Positions 1 to 7,246 of a DNA stretch of 17,531 bases are shown here, piece by piece. Position numbers and translations under genes: made by a program. The stretch lies in the NCBI GenBank assembly GCA_964439595.1, contig CAYTOK010000026.1, positions 1 through 17,531 on the forward strand, in the 5' to 3' direction. Under the pieces are notes generated by a model. It did no database searches. It was not told the origin of the DNA and saw only the letters and a program-made list of their open reading frames with translations. The stretch's first letter is position 1; each line of letters begins with the position of its first letter. The DNA comes from CAIJXB01 sp964439595 (GTDB lineage: Bacteria; Chlamydiota; Chlamydiia; Chlamydiales; Rhabdochlamydiaceae).

Positions 1-148
1 TCACTTATTCTCTGCTGTCAAAACATCAACGCTGGCTCTTACGGCTCAGCTTTTCCTACCTCATCGTCTTATTTAAAAGACTGTTTCGGTAAGATGCCAA
101 GACTATAGCGAATATATCCCTTTTAGCGCAAACTTTTTTACTTTTTTT
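1..148. other. Left-edge sequence without an assignable gene
   Basis: No start codon on either strand opens a convincing frame here. All three plus frames are open from the left edge until stops at about 75, 92 and 108, so the 3' end of a rightward gene that begins outside the window could lie here. A T-rich tract at 134-150 would suit termination of such a transcript, but I see no strong stem before it. The minus strand has stops in short succession. Nothing recognisable as a tRNA or rRNA was seen. Confidence 0.3.
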
Positions 149-1594
149 TTATTTATCCGCTGAAGAATACCCTGGAAGCCCATCTATACAGTACAAGTTT
201 TCCGTCTTAATCACGTCACAGCCTTGTTCCACCAGTTTTTTCAGCAAAAAAACCACCTCTTCTTGAGTCACTACTTTTTCTTTTTTAGAAGAAAAAAAGC
301 GGCATCGCCACTGTTCGACACAAAAAGTCTCCACATGCCCTTCCGGCCAAATTTTGGCCCCTCTATTAGTAACCATAGTAATTTCCAAAGGAAAAACCTT
401 AATGTTGAGTATTTTATCAAGAAAAGACTTTGCGCTTTCTCTGCTATAGAGAAAAACATCAACTCCTTGTAATTCTCTTGTAAACGGTAACGATATAGAT
501 AAAGGCAAAGAAGTGAGTTTTGTATGCTCCTTATAAGAAACACAGGGTAAACCAGCAGGCTTTTCACCTAAATACTTAGCCACAGCAATACCAAACTCCT
601 TAGTTCCTACTTTTATTTTACTTTTTCCCTCAAGAAAAATATCGTATGTATGAATTCCTTCTTCAATTGTTTTCAACCAAGCGTTATGAATCCTCTCTGC
701 TATATCTCCTTCTCCTAAATAATTTAACATTAAAACTGCAGCGAGAAGAAGCCCCGAGGGATTCGCCATATTTTGCCCAGCTCTTCTTGGAGCAGAACCA
801 TGAATCGCCTCAAACATAGCCCCATGCTCCCCTATGTTAGCCGACCCAGCAATTCCGACCGACCCAGAAATCTGAGCTGCTACATCAGATAAAATATCTC
901 CATACAAATTAGGCATAACAATTACATCAAATACTTCCGGAGTATCCGCTAACTTAGCAGCGCCAATATCTACAATCCAATGTTCATTGATTATATCAGG
1001 ATACTCTTTAGCTATTTCTTCAAATATTTTATGAAAAAGACCGTCAGAAAACTTCATAATATTATCTTTAGTGAAACATGTTACTTTTTTTCTGCCGTGA
1101 TGACGAGCATACTCAAAAGCGTGTCGAATAATTTTTTCTGACCCCTCCTTAGAAATCAATTTAATCGACTCACATACATGAGGAGTTTGCTTATATTCTA
1201 TTCCTGCATAAAGATCCTCTTCATTTTCTCTTACAATCACAACATCCATACCAGGATGCTTAGTTCTTACAAAAGGAGAATAAGCAACACAGGGTCTAAT
1301 ATTTGCAAATAATCCGAGAGTTGTTCTAATCGTAACATTTAAACTTTTAAAACCTCCTCCCTGTGGCGTAGTAATCGGGGCTTTTAAAAAAGCTTTAGCT
1401 TTTTTAATTGTTTCCCAAGACTCCGGAGTAATCCCGTTAGGATACCCTGCTAAATACACCTTTTCCCCAATATCTACTCGATGAAAATCAAAATTCGCAC
1501 CCGCTTCTCTAAGCACGTGAAGCGTTGCTTCCATAATTTCTGGTCCAATACCGTCACCATAAGCAACAGCTATAGGAATCCTTGCCCTTGACAT
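149..1594 (-). CDS. icd: Isocitrate dehydrogenase, long Thermus/Rickettsia type
   Basis: Oxidatively decarboxylates isocitrate to 2-oxoglutarate in the TCA cycle (cytosolic). The N-terminus carries the family's AYGDGIGPEIME nucleotide-site motif. The substrate loop SLNVTIRTTLGLFANIRPC and VRENEEDLYAGIE follow, then the metal-binding Asp region MPNLYGDILSDVAAQ. The cofactor loop HGSAPRRAGQNMANPSG has Arg-Arg where NAD-dependent relatives tend to have an acidic residue, which suggests NADP (inference). About 140 extra C-terminal residues (from roughly 340) match the extension known in Thermus and Rickettsia enzymes and absent from the 416-residue E. coli type. The frame opens further upstream, but ATG 1594 has a GGAGGA Shine-Dalgarno 6 nt before it (1601-1606) and gives the family length of 481 residues. 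It is transcribed divergently from kpsF. Confidence 0.93.
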   Translation of the reverse strand: MSRARIPIAVAYGDGIGPEIMEATLHVLREAGANFDFHRVDIGEKVYLAGYPNGITPESWETIKKAKAFLKAPITTPQGGGFKSLNVTIRTTLGLFANIRPCVAYSPFVRTKHPGMDVVIVRENEEDLYAGIEYKQTPHVCESIKLISKEGSEKIIRHAFEYARHHGRKKVTCFTKDNIMKFSDGLFHKIFEEIAKEYPDIINEHWIVDIGAAKLADTPEVFDVIVMPNLYGDILSDVAAQISGSVGIAGSANIGEHGAMFEAIHGSAPRRAGQNMANPSGLLLAAVLMLNYLGEGDIAERIHNAWLKTIEEGIHTYDIFLEGKSKIKVGTKEFGIAVAKYLGEKPAGLPCVSYKEHTKLTSLPLSISLPFTRELQGVDVFLYSRESAKSFLDKILNIKVFPLEITMVTNRGAKIWPEGHVETFCVEQWRCRFFSSKKEKVVTQEEVVFLLKKLVEQGCDVIKTENLYCIDGLPGYSSADK

Positions 1595-1600
1595 ACTCTT

Positions 1601-1652
1601 TCCTCCTTGCGCATATAAAAAACTTTTATAAAAAAAATCTACAGACTTCAAG
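1601..1652 (-). promoter_or_regulatory. Candidate icd promoter and Shine-Dalgarno
   Basis: On the minus strand a TATAAA -10-like hexamer (plus positions 1625-1630) lies about 30 nt before the icd start codon. Possible -35 hexamers are TTGAAG (15-nt spacer) or TTGCTT (19-nt spacer); neither spacing is ideal. The Shine-Dalgarno GGAGGA occupies 1601-1606. The long T tract in the spacer is typical of chlamydial promoters, but this is pattern matching only. Confidence 0.35.
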
Positions 1653-1671
1653 CAAAAAGAATAATCCTGTA

Positions 1672-1696
1672 TGTTATAGTATTGCAAAAAAGGAAA
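1672..1696 (+). promoter_or_regulatory. Candidate extended -10 promoter and RBS of kpsF-nhaD
   Basis: TGTTATAGT at 1672-1680 is a good extended -10 (TG, one base, TATAGT). No well-placed -35 is seen (TTCAAG at 1647-1652 is 22 nt away). A start near 1687 would give a leader of about 13 nt that contains the AGGAAA ribosome-binding site at 1691-1696. Confidence 0.4.
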
Positions 1697-1699
1697 CTC

Positions 1700-2659
1700 A
1701 TGATCAAAAAATTACTTGAAGAATCTCAAAGCCAAATCGACTATTTTTTTAAACAAGTTGATGTGAGCCGTTTTGAACAAATCGCTAATCTCTGCGCCTC
1801 CTGTAAAGGATTAATCGTTTTTACCGGAATCGGAAAAAGCGGTATTATTGCTGAAAAAATAGCCATGACTTTAGCTTCTACCGGAACTAAAGCTCTCTAT
1901 CTTCCCACCTTGAATTTTCTGCATGGAGATATCGGCCTTCTCTCCGCAGGTGATCTAGTTTTTATGCTAAGCAAAAGCGGTGACGCACAAGAGTTGCTTA
2001 ACTTAATCCCTTTCATTCACAGAAAAAACGCAACCGTCATCTCGTTAACTTCTAAGTCTAGCAGTAAACTAGCAAAATATGCAGATATCCATATGGAACT
2101 TCCTTTAGAAAAAGAGCTATGCCAATTTGATCTTGCCCCCACAACCTCCTCACAAATACAGCTAATCTTTGGAGACATCCTTGCTATAGCTTTAATGAAA
2201 ATAAAAAATGTCAAATTAGAAGAGTATGCAGAAAATCATCCGTCAGGATCTATAGGAAAAAAAGCCACTTTGCTAGTAAAAGATCTTATGTTACTTGGAG
2301 AAAAAATCCCTTCATGCCGACCAGAGGATAAGTTGATCGATGTCCTTTTCGAATTAACGCAAAAAAAATGCGGAACTCTTCTTATTACTGATCAAGAAGG
2401 CGTTTTACACGGTATTTTTACCGACGGGGATTTGCGAAGATCTCTGCAAAAACACGGCTCTGATGTCCTACATCAAGAAATTAAACATTTAATGACACCG
2501 AGCGCGATCTCCATTTCCGCTAACTCTCTTGTACTAGATGCTGTTAAAGAAATGCAAAGAGATGCTAATAAATGGGTTATGGTAACGCCCGTAGTAGAAG
2601 AAAATAAAGTAGTTGGGCTCTTACGAATGCATGACATCATTCAAGCCGGGATTTCTTAA
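1700..2659 (+). CDS. kpsF: Arabinose-5-phosphate isomerase (SIS + two CBS domains)
   Basis: Converts ribulose-5-phosphate to arabinose-5-phosphate, the first committed step toward Kdo for lipopolysaccharide; cytosolic. The SIS domain (about residues 30-170) has GIGKSGIIAEKIAMTLASTG, the LHGDIGLL histidine region and LAPTTSS..GDILAIALM, followed by NHPSGSIGK, all diagnostic of the KpsF/KdsD/GutQ family. Two CBS domains fill roughly residues 205-319, with GIFTDGDLRRSL marking one. At 319 residues it is near the usual length. ATG 1700 is chosen over the upstream in-frame TTG at 1682 because AGGAAA lies just before it. nhaD follows after 31 nt and is probably co-transcribed. KpsF, KdsD and GutQ cannot be separated from sequence alone; Kdo synthesis is the expected role in this phylum. 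Confidence 0.92.
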   Translation: MIKKLLEESQSQIDYFFKQVDVSRFEQIANLCASCKGLIVFTGIGKSGIIAEKIAMTLASTGTKALYLPTLNFLHGDIGLLSAGDLVFMLSKSGDAQELLNLIPFIHRKNATVISLTSKSSSKLAKYADIHMELPLEKELCQFDLAPTTSSQIQLIFGDILAIALMKIKNVKLEEYAENHPSGSIGKKATLLVKDLMLLGEKIPSCRPEDKLIDVLFELTQKKCGTLLITDQEGVLHGIFTDGDLRRSLQKHGSDVLHQEIKHLMTPSAISISANSLVLDAVKEMQRDANKWVMVTPVVEENKVVGLLRMHDIIQAGIS

Positions 2660-2690
2660 CCATTTTCACACTTTTCATAAAGGTTTTCAC

Positions 2691-3959
2691 ATGATTTTAC
2701 ACGCTCTTTCCGTTCCTCTAATCCTTACAGTCTTCACTGTAGGATATTTAGCTATTATTTTTGAACATTACATTAAAATAAGCAAAAGTGCGACAGCACT
2801 AATTATTGCCACTCTTTGCTGGGGCCTTTATTTTATCAGCGACCAAGTTTCTATAGATGTTGATCTACAAAAACTAGGACATCACGTCTCAGACATATCC
2901 CAAATCATTTTTTTTCTACTGGGAGCTATGACTATGGTAGAGCTGATCGACTCGCATAAGGGATTTCAGCTTATCACCAAAGCCATCTCAACTAAATCCT
3001 TAAGATCCCTTATTTGGATTATTGCAGGGATTACCTTTTTTCTTTCAGGAATTTTAGATAACCTAACGACCACTATTTTAATGATTTCTCTTTTAAAAAA
3101 GCTCATTCCAAGCGCGAAAGAAAGATGTCTTTTTAGCTGCATTATTGTCATTGCTGCGAACGCAGGAGGAGCTTGGACTCCTATAGGAGATGTGACAACA
3201 ACGATGCTATGGATTAATGGCCAGCTATCTTCTTTTGCTGTTATTAAATCCCTTTTTCTTCCTAGCCTCATCTCCGTCTTAATCCCCCTTCTCTACTACT
3301 CCTATAGGATAAAAGGCAAATGCACACTTCCCTCAGATAAAAAAGAAACAGCAAGCGAGCCAGGCTCCAAGCTTGTTTTCTTTTTTGGCATAGGGGGTCT
3401 TATTTTTGTGCCTATTTTTAAAGCAGTGACCGGACTACCCCCTTTTATGGGAGTTTTACTGGCCTTAGGAATCCTATGGCTTGTTACAGATATCCTTCAT
3501 AAAGACGATGTATCTAGAGACCATTTAAGAGTAGCTCACATACTCAATAAAATTGACACTTCCAGTGTTTTATTTTTTCTAGGTATTTTGCTTTGCGTCT
3601 CTGCACTGCAGACCGCTGGAATTTTAGACGCTCTTTCTATTTGGCTAATTAACGATATCCAAAATCTCCCTCTTATCGCTACTTTAATCGGCGTTTTCTC
3701 TGCTATTATCGACAACGTACCTCTAGTTGCAGCCACCATGGGCATGTACCCTTTAACACAATTTCCTACAGACCACTCCTTCTGGCATATGATTGCCTAT
3801 GCAGCAGGAACAGGGGGAAGCCTTTTAATTATAGGATCTTCTGCAGGAGTTGCTATGATGGGAATGGAAAAGATGCATTTTATCACCTACATGAAAAAAG
3901 CCACTCTTCCTGTGTTAATTGGATACCTTGCGGGCATGGGAGTGTATTTACTGCTATAA
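2691..3959 (+). CDS. nhaD: NhaD-type Na+/H+ antiporter
   Basis: Inner-membrane sodium/proton exchanger for Na+ and pH homeostasis. The 422-residue protein is almost wholly hydrophobic, with about a dozen candidate membrane segments. Charged or polar NhaD signatures sit inside the membrane: SGILDNLTTTILMISLL in the first half, NAGGAWTPIGDVTTTMLW after it, and the partner AIIDNVPLVAATMGMYP in the second half, in keeping with the internally duplicated ion-transporter fold. The open frame extends upstream into kpsF, but ATG 2691 has AAAGG 7 nt before it and begins directly with the first membrane helix. The gap to kpsF is 31 nt, so translation from a shared message is likely. A role in coping with sodium gradients inside a host vacuole is possible but is inference. 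Confidence 0.9.
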   Translation: MILHALSVPLILTVFTVGYLAIIFEHYIKISKSATALIIATLCWGLYFISDQVSIDVDLQKLGHHVSDISQIIFFLLGAMTMVELIDSHKGFQLITKAISTKSLRSLIWIIAGITFFLSGILDNLTTTILMISLLKKLIPSAKERCLFSCIIVIAANAGGAWTPIGDVTTTMLWINGQLSSFAVIKSLFLPSLISVLIPLLYYSYRIKGKCTLPSDKKETASEPGSKLVFFFGIGGLIFVPIFKAVTGLPPFMGVLLALGILWLVTDILHKDDVSRDHLRVAHILNKIDTSSVLFFLGILLCVSALQTAGILDALSIWLINDIQNLPLIATLIGVFSAIIDNVPLVAATMGMYPLTQFPTDHSFWHMIAYAAGTGGSLLIIGSSAGVAMMGMEKMHFITYMKKATLPVLIGYLAGMGVYLLL

Positions 3960-3965
3960 CTAATA

Positions 3966-4084
3966 TGGCTATTGGTTTAAATCTGAGCCTGGAAAAAAGC
4001 ATAGAAAAATGATGCTAAAAGAAGGAAAGAAGCAGCCTGTCTAGGCTACGCCTTACCAACTGGTCCAATTTTAACCAATAGCCA
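3966..4084. repeat. 118-nt structured inverted-repeat element, candidate RNA or MITE-like
   Basis: The outer arms GGCTATTGGTTTAAAT (3967-3982) and ATTTTAACCAATAGCC (4068-4083) pair over 16 bp with one T-T mismatch; 3966/4084 adds one more pair. Inside lie two perfect small stems, AGCAT/ATGCT (3998-4002 with 4012-4016) and AGCCT-GTCT-AGGCT (4034-4047), and a 3-bp ACC/GGT stem (4055-4064). A second AGCCT at 3986-3990 could compete for the same AGGCT, so two folds are possible. Readings: a structured non-coding or leader RNA, an atypical terminator region behind nhaD, or a small non-autonomous element with terminal inverted repeats. I see no target-site duplication. Confidence 0.35.
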
Positions 4085-4159
4085 AAATCTCGATTTTACA
4101 TTAAGAAGGACTTCCTTCTAAAATATGTAATTACTCTTAAAGACCTTTTTAGAGAAGAT

Positions 4160-4175
4160 ACGTTATCTATAACGT
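4160..4175. promoter_or_regulatory. Palindrome, operator candidate
   Basis: ACGTTAT-CT-ATAACGT is a perfect 7-bp dyad with a 2-nt centre, 77 nt before the start of the AAA/PD-(D/E)XK gene and about 50 nt upstream of its likely -10. The symmetry and place would suit a dimeric DNA-binding regulator. No regulator is encoded beside it. Confidence 0.25.
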
Positions 4176-4252
4176 TGAATTCCCCTTGCAATCTTATTTT
4201 AAATGCAAGATAGTATTGCTCTTATACTACTTTTACATAACATGGATTTTCA

Positions 4253-6016
4253 ATGACAAATAATAAAAAAAAACTTCTATTTCCCATTGGAATAGACGAC
4301 TACAAAAAACTCATCGAAGGAAATTATGTCTATGTAGATAAAACACTTCTCATTAAAGAATTTTGGGAAGAAGGGGCAGAGGTTACTTTAATCACACGTC
4401 CAAGGCGCTTTGGGAAAACAATCTCCCTTTCAATGCTTAGATATTTTTTTGAGAAATCAGAACATGCAACTAAACATCTTTTTGAAAATTCTCTAATTTG
4501 GCAAGAACAGGATTTAAGGGAACATCAAGGGATGTATCCAGTGATCTTTATCTCTTTTAAAGACATTAAAGCAAATAATTGGAAAGATGCCTATCAAGAC
4601 CTTCAAGCACTTATTCAAGAAGAGGTTGACAGAACGCTAACTCCCGTCTTATCTCTTCTCAATGAGATAGAAAAAAGAAACTATGATGACTTGATGGATA
4701 CTACCATAACCGGATCAAAACTACTATCGAACTTTAAAACCAGCTTAAAATTTATCACAAAAGCTCTCTCTAGAATTCATAATAAAAAAACCATTGTTTT
4801 AGTGGATGAATATGATACGCCTATTACCCACTCCTATATGCAAGGGTATTATCACGAGATGATCGACTTTATGAGTTCATTATTATCTAAAGGCTTAAAA
4901 AGCAACGTTCATTTACATAAAGGATTGATGACAGGCGTTGTTCGCACCGCCAAAGATGGCATTTTATCCGGTTTAAATAATCCTAATATCTGTACAATGC
5001 TCGATAGTAAATTTGCTAATAAGTTTGGCTTCACAGAGCAGGAAATTGACAACCTTTTACATTTAGCCGATCGCTCTTTTAAAAAAGAAGAAATTAAATC
5101 TTGGTATAATGGATATGTATGCGGCTCTAAACATCTTTCAGGACCTTATGCCTTAGAACGAACATGTTCTTTATACAATCCATGGTCTATTTTAAAATAT
5201 CTAGAAGGAGATGCCGATCCAGAAACTTACTGGGCTAATACAGGGAGTACCGAACTACTTGAAAGACTCATCTCTGAAACAAGCACAACGACACAAGATG
5301 AGCTGAAGATACTATTGGAAGGTAAATCTTTGGAAAGAAAAACGATCAACCAAGACGTTATTCTCTTAGATTTGAATCATAAAGAAGTCGAACCTTGGAG
5401 CTTTTTATTTTTTGCGGGATACGTCACTGCTACAGGGCATATTTTTACAAATGATACTAACTACTACACTTTAACCATTCCCAATAAAGAGATTTGGGAG
5501 CTATACAGAAAACTCACTTTAGGAGCTATTAGCAAACGATTCTCTCCTGCTAAACTGGAAATCTTATTAAAAGCCCTCACTACCGGCAATGCAATCATAG
5601 TAAATGACCTTTTAGGCGATTTTATAAGAAGCTTTTGCAGTTTTCATGACCTATCTGAGAAAGACTTAGAAAGCAGTCTTCATCTATTTGTTTTAGGACT
5701 TTTGGTATCCCTTTCTAATAAGTACATCGTCACATCAAACCTAGAATCAGGATATGGGCGTTATGACATCATGCTTTGTCCCAAGATGCCTAACTCCTCT
5801 AATGAGCAAGGCGTCATACTAGAGTTCAAAAAAGGCAAGAAAAAAGATTTGAAAGAATTAGCTAAAGAAGCTTTAACTCAAATTAAAGCTAATCAATATG
5901 CAACACAACTTTATCATCTAGGATATGTTGGCAATATTTTTTGTTATGGAATTGCTTCTTACAAAAAAGAAATTTTTATAGAAATGGAAGTAGCCTCATC
6001 AAATGAGGGGCCGTAA
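4253..6016 (+). CDS. AAA-ATPase-like / PD-(D/E)XK nuclease superfamily protein
   Basis: The N-terminus (LFPIGIDDYKKLIEGNYVYVDKT) and the variant Walker A RPRRFGKT (about residues 48-55) mark the AAA-ATPase-like family seen in large paralogous sets in Bacteroidetes, amoeba-associated Chlamydiae and other intracellular bacteria. Walker B is IVLVDEYDTP (about 183-191), and GVVRTAKDGILSGLNN is the conserved downstream segment. The C-terminal part holds a PD-(D/E)XK-like core, GRYDIM (about 502-507) and ILEFKKG (about 522-528), so the Asp and ExK positions are intact. At 587 residues it looks full length. The ribosome-binding site is weak. It stands alone between a terminator and the structured intergenic region, as a recently gained or mobile gene might (inference). 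The biological role of the family is unknown; DNA or RNA cleavage is possible. Confidence 0.85.
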   Translation: MTNNKKKLLFPIGIDDYKKLIEGNYVYVDKTLLIKEFWEEGAEVTLITRPRRFGKTISLSMLRYFFEKSEHATKHLFENSLIWQEQDLREHQGMYPVIFISFKDIKANNWKDAYQDLQALIQEEVDRTLTPVLSLLNEIEKRNYDDLMDTTITGSKLLSNFKTSLKFITKALSRIHNKKTIVLVDEYDTPITHSYMQGYYHEMIDFMSSLLSKGLKSNVHLHKGLMTGVVRTAKDGILSGLNNPNICTMLDSKFANKFGFTEQEIDNLLHLADRSFKKEEIKSWYNGYVCGSKHLSGPYALERTCSLYNPWSILKYLEGDADPETYWANTGSTELLERLISETSTTTQDELKILLEGKSLERKTINQDVILLDLNHKEVEPWSFLFFAGYVTATGHIFTNDTNYYTLTIPNKEIWELYRKLTLGAISKRFSPAKLEILLKALTTGNAIIVNDLLGDFIRSFCSFHDLSEKDLESSLHLFVLGLLVSLSNKYIVTSNLESGYGRYDIMLCPKMPNSSNEQGVILEFKKGKKKDLKELAKEALTQIKANQYATQLYHLGYVGNIFCYGIASYKKEIFIEMEVASSNEGP

Positions 6017-6027
6017 AAACGGCCCTT
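6006..6027. terminator. Bidirectional hairpin terminator overlapping a stop codon
   Basis: GGGCCGT-AAAA-ACGGCCC (6008-6025) is a perfect 7-bp GC-rich stem with a four-A loop, extended by an A-T and a G-T pair on the outside. It lies between the convergent AAA/PD-(D/E)XK and E2 genes, whose stops are 20 nt apart. The TAA of the rightward gene (6014-6016) is inside the stem and loop. The T run after it is poor on both strands. Confidence 0.65.
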
Positions 6028-6036
6028 CAATATCCT

Positions 6037-7224
6037 TTAAAGGTTTTCTTCTAAATGCTTCTGTAAACAGCTTAAAAAAGAGCAACCGTACATACCATCA
6101 ATTACTCTATGATCAAATGTTAAAGAAAGGTATAGCATAGAGCGGATAGCTAATACATCATCTTCAATAACCTGAACGCGTTTTTTAATAGCTCCAATTC
6201 CTACAATAGCTACTTCTGGATACCGTATAATTGGCACCCCAATAGAAACCCCCGACATCCCAAAATTTGTGACAGTTACAGTCCCTTCTGAGACATCTTC
6301 TGGACTCAGCTTGCCATTTCGCGCTTTTTCTGAAAGTTCCTGTATCTTCTTAGCAAGATCTGGTAAAGAAAGCTTATGACAGTTTTTAACAACAGGAACA
6401 ATAAGTCCCTGGTCTATACTTACTGCAACTCCAATATTCACATACTTCTTTAAGATAATCGTATCTTGATCTAAAGAGGAATTCAGCAAAGGAAACTCTT
6501 GTAGAGACTTAGCTAAAGCCTCTAAAACAAAACTGGTCACTGTAAGCTTAGCTCCATGGGCAAGATAAAAAGATTCCTTCTCTTTCTTGATTTTCTTTAT
6601 GATGTTTGTGACATCTATTTCCGTAATAAGTGTAGCGTGCGGAGCTTCGTAAAAAGATTTAACCATATTTTCAGCAATAGCCTTTCTCATACCGGTCATC
6701 TTTACCCTTTCTTCCCCTTCCATTGAAGAGCAGTGTTCCGTTCTTTTTAAAGAACATGGAGAAGAAGGTTTTTTATTTTCTACATAGGATTCCACGTCTT
6801 GCTTAGTAAGACGTCCTGCGGCTCCCGTTCCTGGAATCTTCTGTAAGACTTCTAGAGAAATTCCTTTTTCTGTTGCTATCCTAAGAACTGCAGGAGAAAT
6901 AAAATCATTTTTATCTTCAACTATTATCTCTTGCTGCTTTGTATTAGAAGCCGCTTCCACTTTAACTTCAGGGGTATGGCCTTCTTTTTTGACAACGGCA
7001 AGTAAGGCACCTACGTCTAGCTCTTCATCCGGCTTAGCTACAATTTTTACAAGAATACCTGCTGTAGGCGATGGAATTTCACTATTGACTTTGTCTGTTG
7101 ACACTTCTAATAAAGGCTCATCTAACTGAACAAAGTCACCTTCTTTTTTAAACCACTGAACAACCGTAGCGCTCACGATGCTTTCCCCTAACTTAGGGAG
7201 CATAATCTTATATTCTTCGCTCAT
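6037..7224 (-). CDS. Dihydrolipoamide acyltransferase, E2 of a 2-oxoacid dehydrogenase complex
   Basis: Transfers an acyl group from the lipoyl arm to CoA in a pyruvate, 2-oxoglutarate or branched-chain 2-oxoacid dehydrogenase complex. One lipoyl domain (about 1-78) contains the attachment lysine in VSTDKVNSE (Lys45). A peripheral subunit-binding domain follows a linker (about 110-147, SPAVLRIATEKGI..GTGAAGRLTKQDV). The catalytic domain ends with the active-site FDHRVIDG near the C-terminus. ATG 7224 is preferred over the longer frame because AGGAAA precedes it and the lipoyl domain starts at once. It lies 22 nt behind lpxK on the same strand. No E1 or E3 gene is in the window. Chlamydiae carry a similar extra E2 usually tied to branched-chain 2-oxoacids, but the substrate cannot be read here, so no symbol is given. 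Confidence 0.9.
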   Translation of the reverse strand: MSEEYKIMLPKLGESIVSATVVQWFKKEGDFVQLDEPLLEVSTDKVNSEIPSPTAGILVKIVAKPDEELDVGALLAVVKKEGHTPEVKVEAASNTKQQEIIVEDKNDFISPAVLRIATEKGISLEVLQKIPGTGAAGRLTKQDVESYVENKKPSSPCSLKRTEHCSSMEGEERVKMTGMRKAIAENMVKSFYEAPHATLITEIDVTNIIKKIKKEKESFYLAHGAKLTVTSFVLEALAKSLQEFPLLNSSLDQDTIILKKYVNIGVAVSIDQGLIVPVVKNCHKLSLPDLAKKIQELSEKARNGKLSPEDVSEGTVTVTNFGMSGVSIGVPIIRYPEVAIVGIGAIKKRVQVIEDDVLAIRSMLYLSLTFDHRVIDGMYGCSFLSCLQKHLEENL

Positions 7225-7246
7225 AAAAAATTTTCCTAAAAAAAGT

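Larger units (their letters stand above)
3960..4252. other. Intergenic region rich in inverted repeats
   Basis: No open frame of note is present. The left half is a 118-nt element closed by a long inverted repeat (listed separately). The right half carries a run of short palindromes with 2-nt centres: AAAATC-TC-GATTTT (4084-4097), AGAAGGA-CT-TCCTTCT (4104-4119) and ACGTTAT-CT-ATAACGT (4160-4175), plus CTTGCA/TGCAAG arms (4185-4209). A possible -10 for the next gene is TATACT at 4223-4228; TTGCAA (4187-4192) with TAGTAT (4211-4216) is another pairing, 18-nt spacer. Confidence 0.5.

Noticed and set aside
224..472. 82-codon rightward frame inside icd
   Set aside because: Antisense to well-conserved coding sequence, with low-complexity Phe/Lys-rich product and no ribosome-binding site.
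1682..1699. Upstream TTG start for kpsF
   Set aside because: ATG 1700 has its own Shine-Dalgarno and family-like N-terminus; the extra six residues would begin next to the likely transcription start.
4021..4040. GAAGGAAAGAAGCAGCC-like string resembling the SRP RNA apical motif
   Set aside because: The matching 5' strand (GGUCAGG-type) and GGAA-capped helix are missing, and the local pairing forms a different hairpin, so I do not call it ffs.
3967..4083. tRNA-like reading of the GGCTATT/AATAGCC arms as an acceptor stem
   Set aside because: The insert of over 100 nt gives no proper D, anticodon or T arm, and no TTCRANY loop.
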